The notes beneath the pieces are model-generated. The model did no database searches. It was not told the DNA's origin and saw only the letters and a list, made by a program, of their open reading frames with translations. The position numbers were made by a program, and so were the translations under genes. A stretch of DNA of 64,000 nt, from the NCBI RefSeq assembly GCF_020103725.1, contig NZ_JAHXBG010000021.1, forward strand, positions 150,268-214,267, written 5' to 3'. Source of the stretch: Hyalangium gracile (GTDB lineage Bacteria; Myxococcota; Myxococcia; Myxococcales; Myxococcaceae). Positions 43,443 to 51,856 of this stretch are shown one piece after another; the stretch's first letter is position 1, and the number at the start of each line of letters is the position of its first letter.

Positions 43443-46400
43443 CTACTTGTGACTCTTGTTGTTGCCCGGGTCCCCGTGGCCCGTGCCCTTCGAGCCACCG
43501 GAGTCGAAGCTCTGGGGTATCTTGCGCTTCTTGTCGTTTTGCTGCTTCGGCGTCTGGGTCTTCGACGAGGATGCCACCGGTTGGGCGCCAGTACGACGTC
43601 GACGCGGCAACGCCGGGTAGTAGTGGGCAATGCTCCCCGGATTGCCCATGTACGTGGTCAACACCGCATACGCCGTTGGCGCGGTCGGCGGAAGGCTGAG
43701 CCCGAACGACTGGTTGAGGTCCTCGTCGAACCCGCTCGGGTGGATCACGTGGATGCAGAGCCCGAGCTGGCGCGCCAGGGCTGGCAGCACGATGTCGCCA
43801 TGCGCCCCGAAGAAGGCGTGCCGCTCCTTCACCTTCGTCTTGAGCTGCTCGAGCGACTGCCCCTTCTCCAGGAAGCCGCGCGCGAAGTCCGGAGAGGTGT
43901 TGATCTCCGCGACGACCTTGTCCTTGAGCTCATCCAACGTGGGGACCTTCACGAGGCCGAGCTTCCCCAACAGGCCCGGGATCTTCTCCAGGAACTTCAG
44001 CACCGTGACGTAGGCACAATCGCCATCGGCTGGGACATCCAGGGTGAGGAGCGGCTCCTGCGGTGTCCCCAGCTTCGCCAGGGCTTGCATGTGTTGGAGG
44101 GTGAGCGGGTAGTTGAAACACGTCTTGTGGTTCGAGGGCCTTGCGAACGGCTTGCCCACCATGGAGGACTTCTTCACCGGAATGCGCGTGGATGCGTAGT
44201 CCGGCAGGAACGTGCTCAGGGGCATCCGCTCGTGCAGGATCTGGCTGTAGAGGTCCGATCCGTCCACCCCCCCATTGGCGAGCTCGAGCAGGTCGGGGAA
44301 GAAGAGCCGCGAGGTGAGCCGGATGTTGAAGCGCCCTCCCGGACTCTTCTTGGGGTCGAACAGGCTCTGGATGATGACTCCGTAGACGCCTACCTTGCTC
44401 GTGGGTTCGAAGAGCGCGCTCAGCACCTTCTCACTCAGCCCTCGCAGCCGGCCGCCTTCCTTGGCCAGCTCGAGCATCTTCTGGAAGATCCACGCGGGAG
44501 ACATCTGCGTCTCGTGGACGTTCTGGCCCAGCTCCGCGCCCTTGCTGCCCTTGCACTCCACCAGGAAGTAGGCCACCACGTCTCCCGTGGTGGGGTCCCT
44601 CTTCGCCCAGATCTGATCCACGCCCTGACGGACCTTCTTCTCCCCATGGCCCATCTTCAGCTGCAGCCGATCCTTGCCGAAGATGACCGCCATGGCACGG
44701 GCGCCCAGGTACTCGCCACTCACTTCGGTGAGCACGGTCTTGGACTTGTTCGTCCCCAGCTCCTTCTCGAGGGACTGGTAGTGCTGCCCCATCCGCTTCA
44801 AGGACTTGCCCTCGTGGTGGGTGAAGCGATCCCACGTGGAGGACATGGCCATGATGCGCTCGCGCAGCAGCGTGCTGCCGATCTTCCATTGGAACCACTT
44901 CGAGGGAAGGTTGGGGAAGGCGAGCAAGGTCTCCGCCACAGGCTCGTCCACCATGCCTCCCTTCCAGATCCGGTGCAGCTCCTGTCGCGCCCAGGGACGC
45001 TTGGCGAAGAACAGGAGGACTCCGTTGACCTGGGCGTGGTCCGTGGTGCTCGCCACGCTCGCCATCCACTTCGGGCGGGAGGTATTCGGAGCCGGCTTGA
45101 GCGCCTTCTGCTTCCAGGCGAGCGCCCGTTTCACCTTCTCCGTGTCGTTGTACTCCAGGAGCAGTGCTCCCGAGCCGGTGGCGTCCTGATCATACGGGTC
45201 CACCAGGGTGTTGATCAGCCCGTGCTGGTGCTCGTTGTTTCCGCCGTAGCTCGTCGTGGCGAAGCCCGTATAGGCGCGCAGCTTCCCGCCCCCATCGATC
45301 GTCACCTTGTGGGGCTCGACGCCAAAGTAGTCCTGTACGCTCAGGATGGAGGCCGCATGCGCCGTGAGCAGGGAGAACAGTCGCTTGTTGCGCGGGTGGT
45401 CGGGGTTGAGAGCGTCATTGTAGTTGAAGAAGCGGAGGTCCTTCGGCACATCGAACTTCATGGTGGAAGTGGGAACGGTCCCCATGATGCCGACGTCCGC
45501 TGACTTCACGGCCGGGAAGGCGCTGCTGCCGAAGAGCTCATCGACACTGTCGAGGGTGCAGGCCTGGAAATTGGCCTCCTGGAGCAGCGTGGGGAACCGC
45601 AGCTGCTTGGAGATCTGGACGTTGAACCGGGCGGCGGTCTGGAAGGTGTGATCCTTGTCGAAGATCGACTTGATCGTCATGCCGAAGACGGCCACCTTGC
45701 TGCCCTCGTCGAACATGGCGGCCAGGACATTGCGCGCCAGCCCCTTGAGCCGCGCCTCTTCTCCCGAGCTGTCACTGGCGAGCTCGACCAGCTTCTTGAA
45801 GACCCAGCCCGGGGACATCTGGGTCTCTTCCTTGTTCTGGCCATGCTTCGCGCTCTTCGAGCCCTTGCACTCGATGACGAAGTAGGCCTCGACGGTGTTC
45901 GTCGTGGCGTCACGCCGGGCCCAGATCTGGTCGATTCCCTGCGGCTTCTCCCGGTCGCCGAAGCCCATCTTCAGCTCGAACAGATCCCCCGCGAAGATCA
46001 TCGCCATCACCTTGGCGGCGAGGTACTCCCCGCGCGCCTCCGTGAGGGGACGGCTGTTGTCGTCCTCCATGTCGTCTACCCGCTGCTCGAGCTGCTGGTA
46101 GTGCGAGACCAGGCGCTGGTGCGACTTGTACATGTGGTGCGACTTGCGCACCTCTGACTGGAGGTAGGTGCCCCACTCCTTGGGGTACTGCTCGGGGTGC
46201 TGGTGGAACATCACCAGGTGCTGGAGGAGGGTCCGCGCAGTGCCGTGGACGAGAATGGGGGTGGTATCATCCAGGTCGCTCACCATCGACTCGGGGAGAG
46301 CCTTCTTCAGCAGCGTGCACGTCTTCGGGTCCAGCACCCCGGTCTTCAGCTCCGACTCACTGAGCTTCTTCACGAGCCATTCGCGCCAGCCCTTGTGCTT

Positions 46401-46877
46401 GGCGAAGAAGCGGAAGCCAGCCACCTTGAAGATCTCGTAATCGTTGGTGAAGGGCTCCTGGGAGAACGGGCCGTTCTTCATCCGCTCGACGTCCAGCTTC
46501 AGCGTCGCCTTGGCCAGCTCCGCATCCGAGCGAGCGCCTCCGAGGATGAGGGGCTGGGCGAACTTCCATCCGAAGGTCTTGAAGAAGCCGTTCTCGCCCT
46601 GCGGCTGGTAGGGATTCACCAGGTAGGGCGCCTTGTAGAAGTCGCGCTTCGTGGGGGTGTTGACGTGGATCTTGACCTGGCCATGCGCGGGCACTTTCTG
46701 TCCACTGAACTCGATCTCCACGGCCTCCTGGGCCGTGAACTCGAGGGCACTGGCGACGAGCGACCCATGCCGGGCGAGCAGCCGGAACAGGAGCTGGTTG
46801 CGCAGCTCCTTCCAGGAATAGGGCTCGAAGTGGGGGAACGTCAGTGCGTTCGGGTTGGTCTTGAACTGCAGAGGCAT
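43443..46877 (-). CDS. Tandem PD-(D/E)XK-like nuclease modules with C-terminal OTU-like cysteine protease domain
   Basis: 1,144 residues; the ATG at 46877 is preceded by GGAGAGGAG. Two modules repeat with an offset of 438 residues. Each has 'GEYL' (Glu284/Glu722), then 'QG(I/V)DQIWA(R/K)RD' (Asp316/Asp754) and 'YF(V/L)(I/V)ECKGSK' (Glu336-x-Lys338 and Glu774-x-Lys776), then 'ETQMSP(G/A)W(V/I)F'. This is the D-x19-E-x-K arrangement of PD-(D/E)XK nucleases. After about residue 940 an OTU-like domain begins: 'VPADGDCAY' (Asp951, Cys954), 'HGDIVLPALARQLGL', and His1085 in 'AHYYPAL'. A basic tail (RRRR near 1090, KKRK near 1117) ends the protein. There is no signal peptide. It is the last gene of a kinase/sigma-factor run. 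A toxin or effector role is inferred. Confidence 0.8.
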   Translation of the reverse strand: MPLQFKTNPNALTFPHFEPYSWKELRNQLLFRLLARHGSLVASALEFTAQEAVEIEFSGQKVPAHGQVKIHVNTPTKRDFYKAPYLVNPYQPQGENGFFKTFGWKFAQPLILGGARSDAELAKATLKLDVERMKNGPFSQEPFTNDYEIFKVAGFRFFAKHKGWREWLVKKLSESELKTGVLDPKTCTLLKKALPESMVSDLDDTTPILVHGTARTLLQHLVMFHQHPEQYPKEWGTYLQSEVRKSHHMYKSHQRLVSHYQQLEQRVDDMEDDNSRPLTEARGEYLAAKVMAMIFAGDLFELKMGFGDREKPQGIDQIWARRDATTNTVEAYFVIECKGSKSAKHGQNKEETQMSPGWVFKKLVELASDSSGEEARLKGLARNVLAAMFDEGSKVAVFGMTIKSIFDKDHTFQTAARFNVQISKQLRFPTLLQEANFQACTLDSVDELFGSSAFPAVKSADVGIMGTVPTSTMKFDVPKDLRFFNYNDALNPDHPRNKRLFSLLTAHAASILSVQDYFGVEPHKVTIDGGGKLRAYTGFATTSYGGNNEHQHGLINTLVDPYDQDATGSGALLLEYNDTEKVKRALAWKQKALKPAPNTSRPKWMASVASTTDHAQVNGVLLFFAKRPWARQELHRIWKGGMVDEPVAETLLAFPNLPSKWFQWKIGSTLLRERIMAMSSTWDRFTHHEGKSLKRMGQHYQSLEKELGTNKSKTVLTEVSGEYLGARAMAVIFGKDRLQLKMGHGEKKVRQGVDQIWAKRDPTTGDVVAYFLVECKGSKGAELGQNVHETQMSPAWIFQKMLELAKEGGRLRGLSEKVLSALFEPTSKVGVYGVIIQSLFDPKKSPGGRFNIRLTSRLFFPDLLELANGGVDGSDLYSQILHERMPLSTFLPDYASTRIPVKKSSMVGKPFARPSNHKTCFNYPLTLQHMQALAKLGTPQEPLLTLDVPADGDCAYVTVLKFLEKIPGLLGKLGLVKVPTLDELKDKVVAEINTSPDFARGFLEKGQSLEQLKTKVKERHAFFGAHGDIVLPALARQLGLCIHVIHPSGFDEDLNQSFGLSLPPTAPTAYAVLTTYMGNPGSIAHYYPALPRRRRTGAQPVASSSKTQTPKQQNDKKRKIPQSFDSGGSKGTGHGDPGNNKSHK

Positions 46878-47011
46878 GGCTCCTCTCCGAGATCCCGCAG
46901 GCCTGGCGCGACGCATCGTCCTGGCGACTGCGGGCAGGAGCATAGAGAGGGGCGCCGCGGCAGGACATGACCCCCGTGGTAGGCCGCTGCCCTCCGGCGC
47001 CGCCTGAGGCG

Positions 47012-48346
47012 TCAGGGTGTACGCGTGGGCTGAGAGGTGGAGGGGCGGTCCCAGGAGAGGGCCGGCACGTAGCACTTTCCCTTGAACATCTGGGAACCGA
47101 TCGCCTCGCACTCCTCAGGGTCCAACGGAAGCCAGCAGGCCCCGTTGAGAACCACCTGGCGTTTGTGAGGGCAGCGCCCTTTCGCATCGGGGCGCACCTG
47201 CCCGGTTCGCGGCTCGGGAGGAGCTTCCTCCGCGAGCGGTGCGGGCGAGGAAGGCTCCAGCGCCTGCGCCGTGGAGGCGTTCGTCGCAGCCTCTCCGAGC
47301 CCTACTGTCCCCGCGTCCCGCGAGCCCGCAGCCGCAGTCCTCGCCTGGGCCAATGAGGCCTTCTCCGTGGACCGCGCGGCCACTGTCCACCCCGCCCACA
47401 CCACCAGCGCCAGGCCCGCTGCCATCGCGAGCCACGACCACTGCGGACGCATGGCCCGTGGCGGACGTGAGGCCTGCTCCAGCACCTCGGCACACTCCGC
47501 CGCCGTGCCGCGCTGCTCGGGGCTCACCGAGAGCAGGCGCACGATGCAGGCACGCACGTTGGGCGCCACCCCTCGAAGCGAAGCGGGCGTGCGCACTCTG
47601 CGCACCTGCCAGGCGCCCTGCGCATCCTGAGTCGGCTCCACCCACTCCGGGTACTCCCCCGTCAGCAGCCGGCACGCCACCATTCCCAGCGCGTATAGGT
47701 CATCCGCGGGCGTGTGGACGTAGGCAGCCGAGCGCTGGTGCCGACGGCTGAGTTCGAACTGGCCCGCCTCCGGCGAGCGATACAGCGGCGTGCCCAGGCA
47801 GACACCCGCAGGCGTCAGCCGCTCGGCCCCCGGGAAACAGCCCAGCCCGAAGTCCGTGAGCATGGCCCGGCCATCCGCGTGGCGCACCAGCACGTTCTCT
47901 CCCTTGAAGTCGCGGTGCACCGCCCCCATCTCATGCAGGGCCTGCAGCGCCCGAGCCAACTGCGCCAGCACGCCGAAGCACTGCCGGGAGGACACAGCAG
48001 GGTTCCAGGCCCAGTGGTACAGCGGCACCCCGTCCACCCACTCCATGGTGAGCCAGGGGTGCAGCGTCCCCTCCGGAGACTGCCACGTGCCGCTGTCCCT
48101 CAGCCGGGGAACGCTCGGATGGCTCATCCGCGAGAGCAGCTGCGCCTCGCGAAAGAAGCGAGCGTCTCCCTGGCGCAGCGCCACCTTGAGCGCCACGGGT
48201 GGCGAGTGCTGGGCGTGGACAGGCACTGCCCGGTAGACGGCGCCATAGGCCCCTTGTCCCGCCCAGGCCACTACGCGCCAGGGGCCTACCTGCGTGCCGG
48301 CAGGCAGCGGGGCCGGGGGATCCGAGGATGGAACAGCATCGGCCAA
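47012..48346 (-). CDS. Ser/Thr protein kinase with transmembrane helix and Cys-containing outer tail
   Basis: 444 residues from a TTG start at 48346 (GAGG 5 nt upstream; no ATG is suitably placed). The kinase domain (about 22-285) has the glycine loop 'GQGAYGAVYRA', Lys54 ('ALKV'), HRD with Asp146 ('VHRDFKGEN'), DFG with Asp165 and 'RSPEAGQ'. A membrane helix spans about 302-323. The outer ~115 residues are Ala/Pro-rich and end in a small Cys module ('RCPHKRQVVLNGACWLPL', 'CEAIG', 'GKCYVP'), seen on other myxobacterial kinases. All catalytic residues are present. It lies 23 nt after the membrane-protein gene and 134 nt before the nuclease/OTU gene, on the same strand. Confidence 0.92.
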   Translation of the reverse strand: MADAVPSSDPPAPLPAGTQVGPWRVVAWAGQGAYGAVYRAVPVHAQHSPPVALKVALRQGDARFFREAQLLSRMSHPSVPRLRDSGTWQSPEGTLHPWLTMEWVDGVPLYHWAWNPAVSSRQCFGVLAQLARALQALHEMGAVHRDFKGENVLVRHADGRAMLTDFGLGCFPGAERLTPAGVCLGTPLYRSPEAGQFELSRRHQRSAAYVHTPADDLYALGMVACRLLTGEYPEWVEPTQDAQGAWQVRRVRTPASLRGVAPNVRACIVRLLSVSPEQRGTAAECAEVLEQASRPPRAMRPQWSWLAMAAGLALVVWAGWTVAARSTEKASLAQARTAAAGSRDAGTVGLGEAATNASTAQALEPSSPAPLAEEAPPEPRTGQVRPDAKGRCPHKRQVVLNGACWLPLDPEECEAIGSQMFKGKCYVPALSWDRPSTSQPTRTP

Positions 48347-48369
48347 GAGAACCTCGAGAGGAGAAGCGG

Positions 48370-49257
48370 TCAGCGCTCCGTGCCGGAGAGCAGCCCCTGG
48401 ATCCGAACCTGATGCGTTGACGTCGGGTAGCGCGCGCGGAACGCCTCCGCCCGCGCCTCGGCTTCAGCCCGGCGGCCGAGCCGCACCAGCGCATCGATCG
48501 CGATCACCTCTCGCTCCTGAGAGAGCGCACCGCTCGGAAAGCGCGCTGCATGAGACTCGGCACGGGAGAGCGCTGCTGCCGCATTCCCCTGCCGCAGCGC
48601 CCCCCAGGCCGGCTCGAGTTCCAGGAGCTCCTCATCCACCGATGCCGCCCCCGGAACCGCGCTGGGAGTCGAGGGCGCCGGGGCCTCCGCGGGCTCCCGC
48701 CGTTGGGCGCTCCCCGCTGGCCGAGAGCCCACCTTGGGAGAAGGAACAGCAGCCGGCGCCCCCGTCCTCGACGGCCCCGGGGCAGGAGGAGCTTCTCTCG
48801 ACACCTCGGGCGATGACACCCGGGCGGGCTCCGGGAGCTGCACCGGCGCGGGGGCCTCCGCGAGCCGTGACGCGGCGGGAGCCTCCACCGCCCTCTCGGA
48901 GACGCTCGCCCGCTGCGCCGAGCCACTCTCACGCTCGACGAGGCGGCCAGCCTGGAAGCTGGCCCCGGCGAGCGCCACGGCCGCCACGCCGAGGATCACC
49001 TTCGCCTTGAGCCCTCCAGCAGCAGCCGAAACAGCACCACCGGATGTGCTCGGCACCGGCGCGCTGCCCGAGCCTGGCGACGGGGTGCTCGGAGGAGCCC
49101 CTCCCGGTGGGGTGAACAGCGGTCCCAGCTTGCCGGCCAGGGAGGCGAGCTCCGCCGGGGTGGGCTCGTCGGCCCGCGCGGACTCGAGTAGCTCGCGCAG
49201 AGAGGACGAGGCCTCGGAGTCCGGATCCAGGAGGCGTGGGGGATCAGCCTGCTTCAT
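48370..49257 (-). CDS. Single-pass membrane protein, putative anti-sigma/partner of the ECF sigma factor
   Basis: 295 residues; AAAGGAGG precedes ATG 49257, which overlaps the sigma-factor stop by 4 nt. The cytosolic part (1-85) begins with a helical 'LRELLESARADEPTPAEL' and has a Pro/Ser/Gly linker. One membrane helix follows (about 86-104). A long Ala/Pro-rich stretch then leads to a C-terminal helical TPR-like unit (about 215-290, 'LEPAWGALRQGNAAAALSRA', 'DALVRLGRRAEAEARAEAF'). The position and topology fit an anti-sigma-like protein, but no ZAS zinc motif is visible. This arrangement with an ECF sigma factor and TPR tail is common in myxobacteria. Confidence 0.8.
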   Translation of the reverse strand: MKQADPPRLLDPDSEASSSLRELLESARADEPTPAELASLAGKLGPLFTPPGGAPPSTPSPGSGSAPVPSTSGGAVSAAAGGLKAKVILGVAAVALAGASFQAGRLVERESGSAQRASVSERAVEAPAASRLAEAPAPVQLPEPARVSSPEVSREAPPAPGPSRTGAPAAVPSPKVGSRPAGSAQRREPAEAPAPSTPSAVPGAASVDEELLELEPAWGALRQGNAAAALSRAESHAARFPSGALSQEREVIAIDALVRLGRRAEAEARAEAFRARYPTSTHQVRIQGLLSGTER

Positions 49258-49808
49258 TCCTGGCCTCCTTTCTGCTGGGTGCGAGCGACGGCTTCCTGCA
49301 CCTTCTGGCGTGCCGCATACAGGCGCGCGTAGGCCGTCTGGAGCGGGCACCCCACGGCCTGGGCGACTTCATTCATCGGCCACTGCTCGAGCTCGAAGAG
49401 GACGAACACGGCGCGCTTGTCCTCATCCAACGTCTCCAGGATGCGGTCGAGCTGCGCGCGGGCCTGCCGCCGGGCGACCACCTCCACCTGCTCGGGGGGC
49501 AGAGCATCCTCCGGCATGGTGGAGACGGTCGTCTCCCGACGGATGTGCGCGCGCCGCCGGTAGTCGGACGCCCCTCGCAGGCAGATGCCGAACAACCACG
49601 TCCTGAGCGCGGAGCTGCCATCGAAATCCGCAAGGCGTCGGTGTACGACCACGAACACCTCCTGGCACACATCCTCGAGGTCCGCTTCGCGCACACCGAG
49701 CCGCCGCAGCGAGCGCCAGACGAAGGGGGCGTGCTCGGCGTAGACCTGCTGGAAGGTGACGGCCGTCGGCGCAGGCCCGAGCGGTGGCTCCGGTTGGGGA
49801 AGTGACAT
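49254..49808 (-). CDS. ECF-type RNA polymerase sigma-70 factor
   Basis: 184 residues. Region 2 (about 20-90) includes 'LEDVCQEVFVVVHRRL', 'SSALRTWLFGICLRGASDYRR'; region 4 (about 120-175) includes 'ETLDEDKRAVFVLFELEQWP' and the helix-turn-helix 'MNEVAQAVGCPLQTAYARLY'. Region 3 is absent, as expected for the ECF class. There is no strong ribosome-binding site at 49808. Its stop overlaps the start of the membrane partner (ATGA). It probably drives its own operon and so the kinase and nuclease/OTU genes downstream, although no promoter motif can be proved from a single copy. Confidence 0.94.
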   Translation of the reverse strand: MSLPQPEPPLGPAPTAVTFQQVYAEHAPFVWRSLRRLGVREADLEDVCQEVFVVVHRRLADFDGSSALRTWLFGICLRGASDYRRRAHIRRETTVSTMPEDALPPEQVEVVARRQARAQLDRILETLDEDKRAVFVLFELEQWPMNEVAQAVGCPLQTAYARLYAARQKVQEAVARTQQKGGQE

Positions 49809-49852
49809 CGTGACGGAAGTCGGCTGCTCGCGAGTCTAGCCGAGCTTCGGCC

Positions 49853-50863
49853 TCAGGACTCCAGCCACGACACCCCAAGGTCCAACGTCAGATGGAGTGG
49901 CAGGCCCAGGGGGAAGTCCTCGACGCTCCCGTCGGGATGCAGCAGGCGGACGGTCGGGCGGAACCAGCCCATCGCCGCTCCCAGGCTCGCATGCAACGCC
50001 ACCGTCTTGCCAATCCGCCGCTCGAGCTGGACACGGAGCCCGCCATCCCCTCGTCCGAGCAGCTCGGCCCGGTCCTGCGGGAAGCCGTTGTTGACGGCCA
50101 GCACGCTCGAGACCATGACCGTGGCACAGCCGGAGACGCGCCACGCCCCGCCAGCGCCGACGAGGGGACACACGCCCGCTTCCAGCGAGGCGCTCGACAG
50201 CACGACGCGCCCGCCTGCCTCCTCGAAGGCCGAGTAGGGATAGATCCCGATGCGCACCAGTCCGGCCCACTCACGCGGGCGGAACCACACGGCCCCGGAG
50301 ACTCCCGCCGCGGCGTTCAGGCCCAGGCCTGTCGAGCCCGTTGCGGCAGTGGTCAGTACGATCTGGGTGCGCGAAGGAGGTGGGCGCTCCACGACGACCG
50401 GGGCAGGCTCCTCGGTGAGGGCGAGAGGCGCGGACTCCTCCACCTCGGGAGCCCGCGGGAACTCGGGCGTGGCGGAGGCCTGGGGTACGGCGCTGGAGAG
50501 CGCCGCCGGATCAATCATCAGGGAGAGCACGAGTACGACGCGAGGCTCGATGGCGGCGCAGGCATCCTCTGGGGTGGAGACCTCACGGCTGCCGAGCACG
50601 CGCCCGGTCCCGTCAACGAGCGTGAGCGCCGCCATCCACCCCGACGGCTGCCCGCGCCGCAGCACACCGTCGATGAGGAACTCCGGCTCCGGTCCGAACA
50701 CCGTGCGCCCCAGCCGCGCCTCCACCGCTCGGGCCAGGGGCGCGGCCTGGATGCAGCCGGGGTCTGGCGCGCTCCACCGCAAGCCCCAGCGTGCCTCGGC
50801 GCGCGGCTCGGCGGCGGCCGCGCTACCGGCAAGAAGCAGGACGAGGGCACACCGCGAGAGCAT
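49853..50863 (-). CDS. Exported outer-membrane beta-barrel-like protein
   Basis: 336 residues with a signal peptide (ATG 50863, 'LVLLLAGSAAAAEP'). An N-terminal mixed domain (about 20-140, 'GTGRVLGSREVSTPEDACAA') is followed by a Pro/Glu-rich linker. A beta-rich C-terminal part (about 165-336, 'SGAVWFRPREWAGLVRIGIY', 'LHASLGAAMGWFRPTV') resembles a small outer-membrane barrel. Two Cys residues near 230-245 may form a disulfide. Such proteins often stand beside ECF sigma genes in myxobacteria. The gaps to both neighbours are under 50 nt, so it is probably in the same transcript as the sigma factor. Confidence 0.75.
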   Translation of the reverse strand: MLSRCALVLLLAGSAAAAEPRAEARWGLRWSAPDPGCIQAAPLARAVEARLGRTVFGPEPEFLIDGVLRRGQPSGWMAALTLVDGTGRVLGSREVSTPEDACAAIEPRVVLVLSLMIDPAALSSAVPQASATPEFPRAPEVEESAPLALTEEPAPVVVERPPPSRTQIVLTTAATGSTGLGLNAAAGVSGAVWFRPREWAGLVRIGIYPYSAFEEAGGRVVLSSASLEAGVCPLVGAGGAWRVSGCATVMVSSVLAVNNGFPQDRAELLGRGDGGLRVQLERRIGKTVALHASLGAAMGWFRPTVRLLHPDGSVEDFPLGLPLHLTLDLGVSWLES

Positions 50864-50890
50864 GCGTGGGCTTAAACCACGCGGCTCGCA

Positions 50891-51856
50891 TCAAGGCGAG
50901 AGCGGTGGAGTCCGCCGGGCCACGAAGCCATCATCTCCAATGGCCCAGAGGTCCGCATCGCTCGCGCCCCAGATGTCACGCAGCGTGGGCACCTCCCAGT
51001 CCGGGGGGAGCTCCTGGTGCCAGGCGCTCCCGTCAAACCGAGCCACCTCGCCATCCTCCCCCACGAGCCACACCTGCCCGTTCATTCCCCAGAGGCCATT
51101 GCTCGGCGTGCCCTGGAGGCCAGCTCCGTCCATGGGCACAGTGCTCCACCCGCGAGCATCCTTGCGCAGCAGCACCATGCCCAAGGAGCTGGTCCCCACG
51201 GCCCACGCATCGGCTCCCCCGGTTCCTCCCAGCTCACTCCACCGGGTGGTGGGGTTGACGTCCGGAGAGACGACCTCCCACTGGGAGCCGCTCCAGTGCA
51301 GCAACCGCGGGTCATATTGCAGGGTGACCCAGACGTCACTCGCGCTGCTCCCCCACACGTGCTCGGAGATGTCGTCCACCCCCTCCGGAAAGGGACGGAA
51401 ATACCAGGTCCTCCCATCGAAGTACCCAGCGCCCTTGAGGTCGGACCTGCCGGAGATCTCCATGGCGAGCCAGACATCGCTCGGACCCGCCGCCCAGACG
51501 CCGGTGATGGAGTGAGTGAGGGTGAGGCCGATGTCGACCCGGCCCCACCGCGTCCCGTCCCAACGGAGCACGACGTCCTGTCCGACCGCCCACGCATCTC
51601 GAGGCCCCAGGGCGTGCACCGCCACCAGGTTCACGCCGGTGCCAGATTCCACGGCCGACCACGCGCTCCCATCCCAGTGGATGATCATCCCATTGTCTCC
51701 GACTGCCCAGATGTCCTGGGAGCCACTGCCGTGGATCGCGCGGAGCGTCTGGGAGGCCTTGCCGTCGACACGGACCCACTCGGCACCTCGGTCGCCTCCG
51801 CAGCCAGCCAGCGCGCAGCACGCCACCATGAGCACCGCAAGGAGTGTTGGCTTCAT
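50891..51856 (-). CDS. Beta-propeller lipoprotein
   Basis: 321 residues from ATG 51856. The lipobox is 'ALAGC' near residue 19. The mature chain consists of about six repeats of the form 'D-(I/A)-W-A-V-G ... hW-D-G-x-W' ('DIWAVGDNGMIIHWDGSAW', 'DAWAVGQDVVLRWDGTRW', 'DVWVTLQYDPRLLHWSGSQW', 'DLWAIGDDGFVARR'). This resembles kelch/YCF48-like propellers. Such lipoproteins are scaffolds or binding surfaces, and no catalytic motif is seen. The start overlaps the stop of the upstream gene (ATGA), showing translational coupling. Confidence 0.85.
   Translation of the reverse strand: MKPTLLAVLMVACCALAGCGGDRGAEWVRVDGKASQTLRAIHGSGSQDIWAVGDNGMIIHWDGSAWSAVESGTGVNLVAVHALGPRDAWAVGQDVVLRWDGTRWGRVDIGLTLTHSITGVWAAGPSDVWLAMEISGRSDLKGAGYFDGRTWYFRPFPEGVDDISEHVWGSSASDVWVTLQYDPRLLHWSGSQWEVVSPDVNPTTRWSELGGTGGADAWAVGTSSLGMVLLRKDARGWSTVPMDGAGLQGTPSNGLWGMNGQVWLVGEDGEVARFDGSAWHQELPPDWEVPTLRDIWGASDADLWAIGDDGFVARRTPPLSP

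Noticed and set aside
49892..51515. Plus-strand frames over the barrel-like and propeller genes
   Set aside because: They lack domains and ribosome-binding sites, while the minus-strand genes have signal peptides, repeats and coupled starts.
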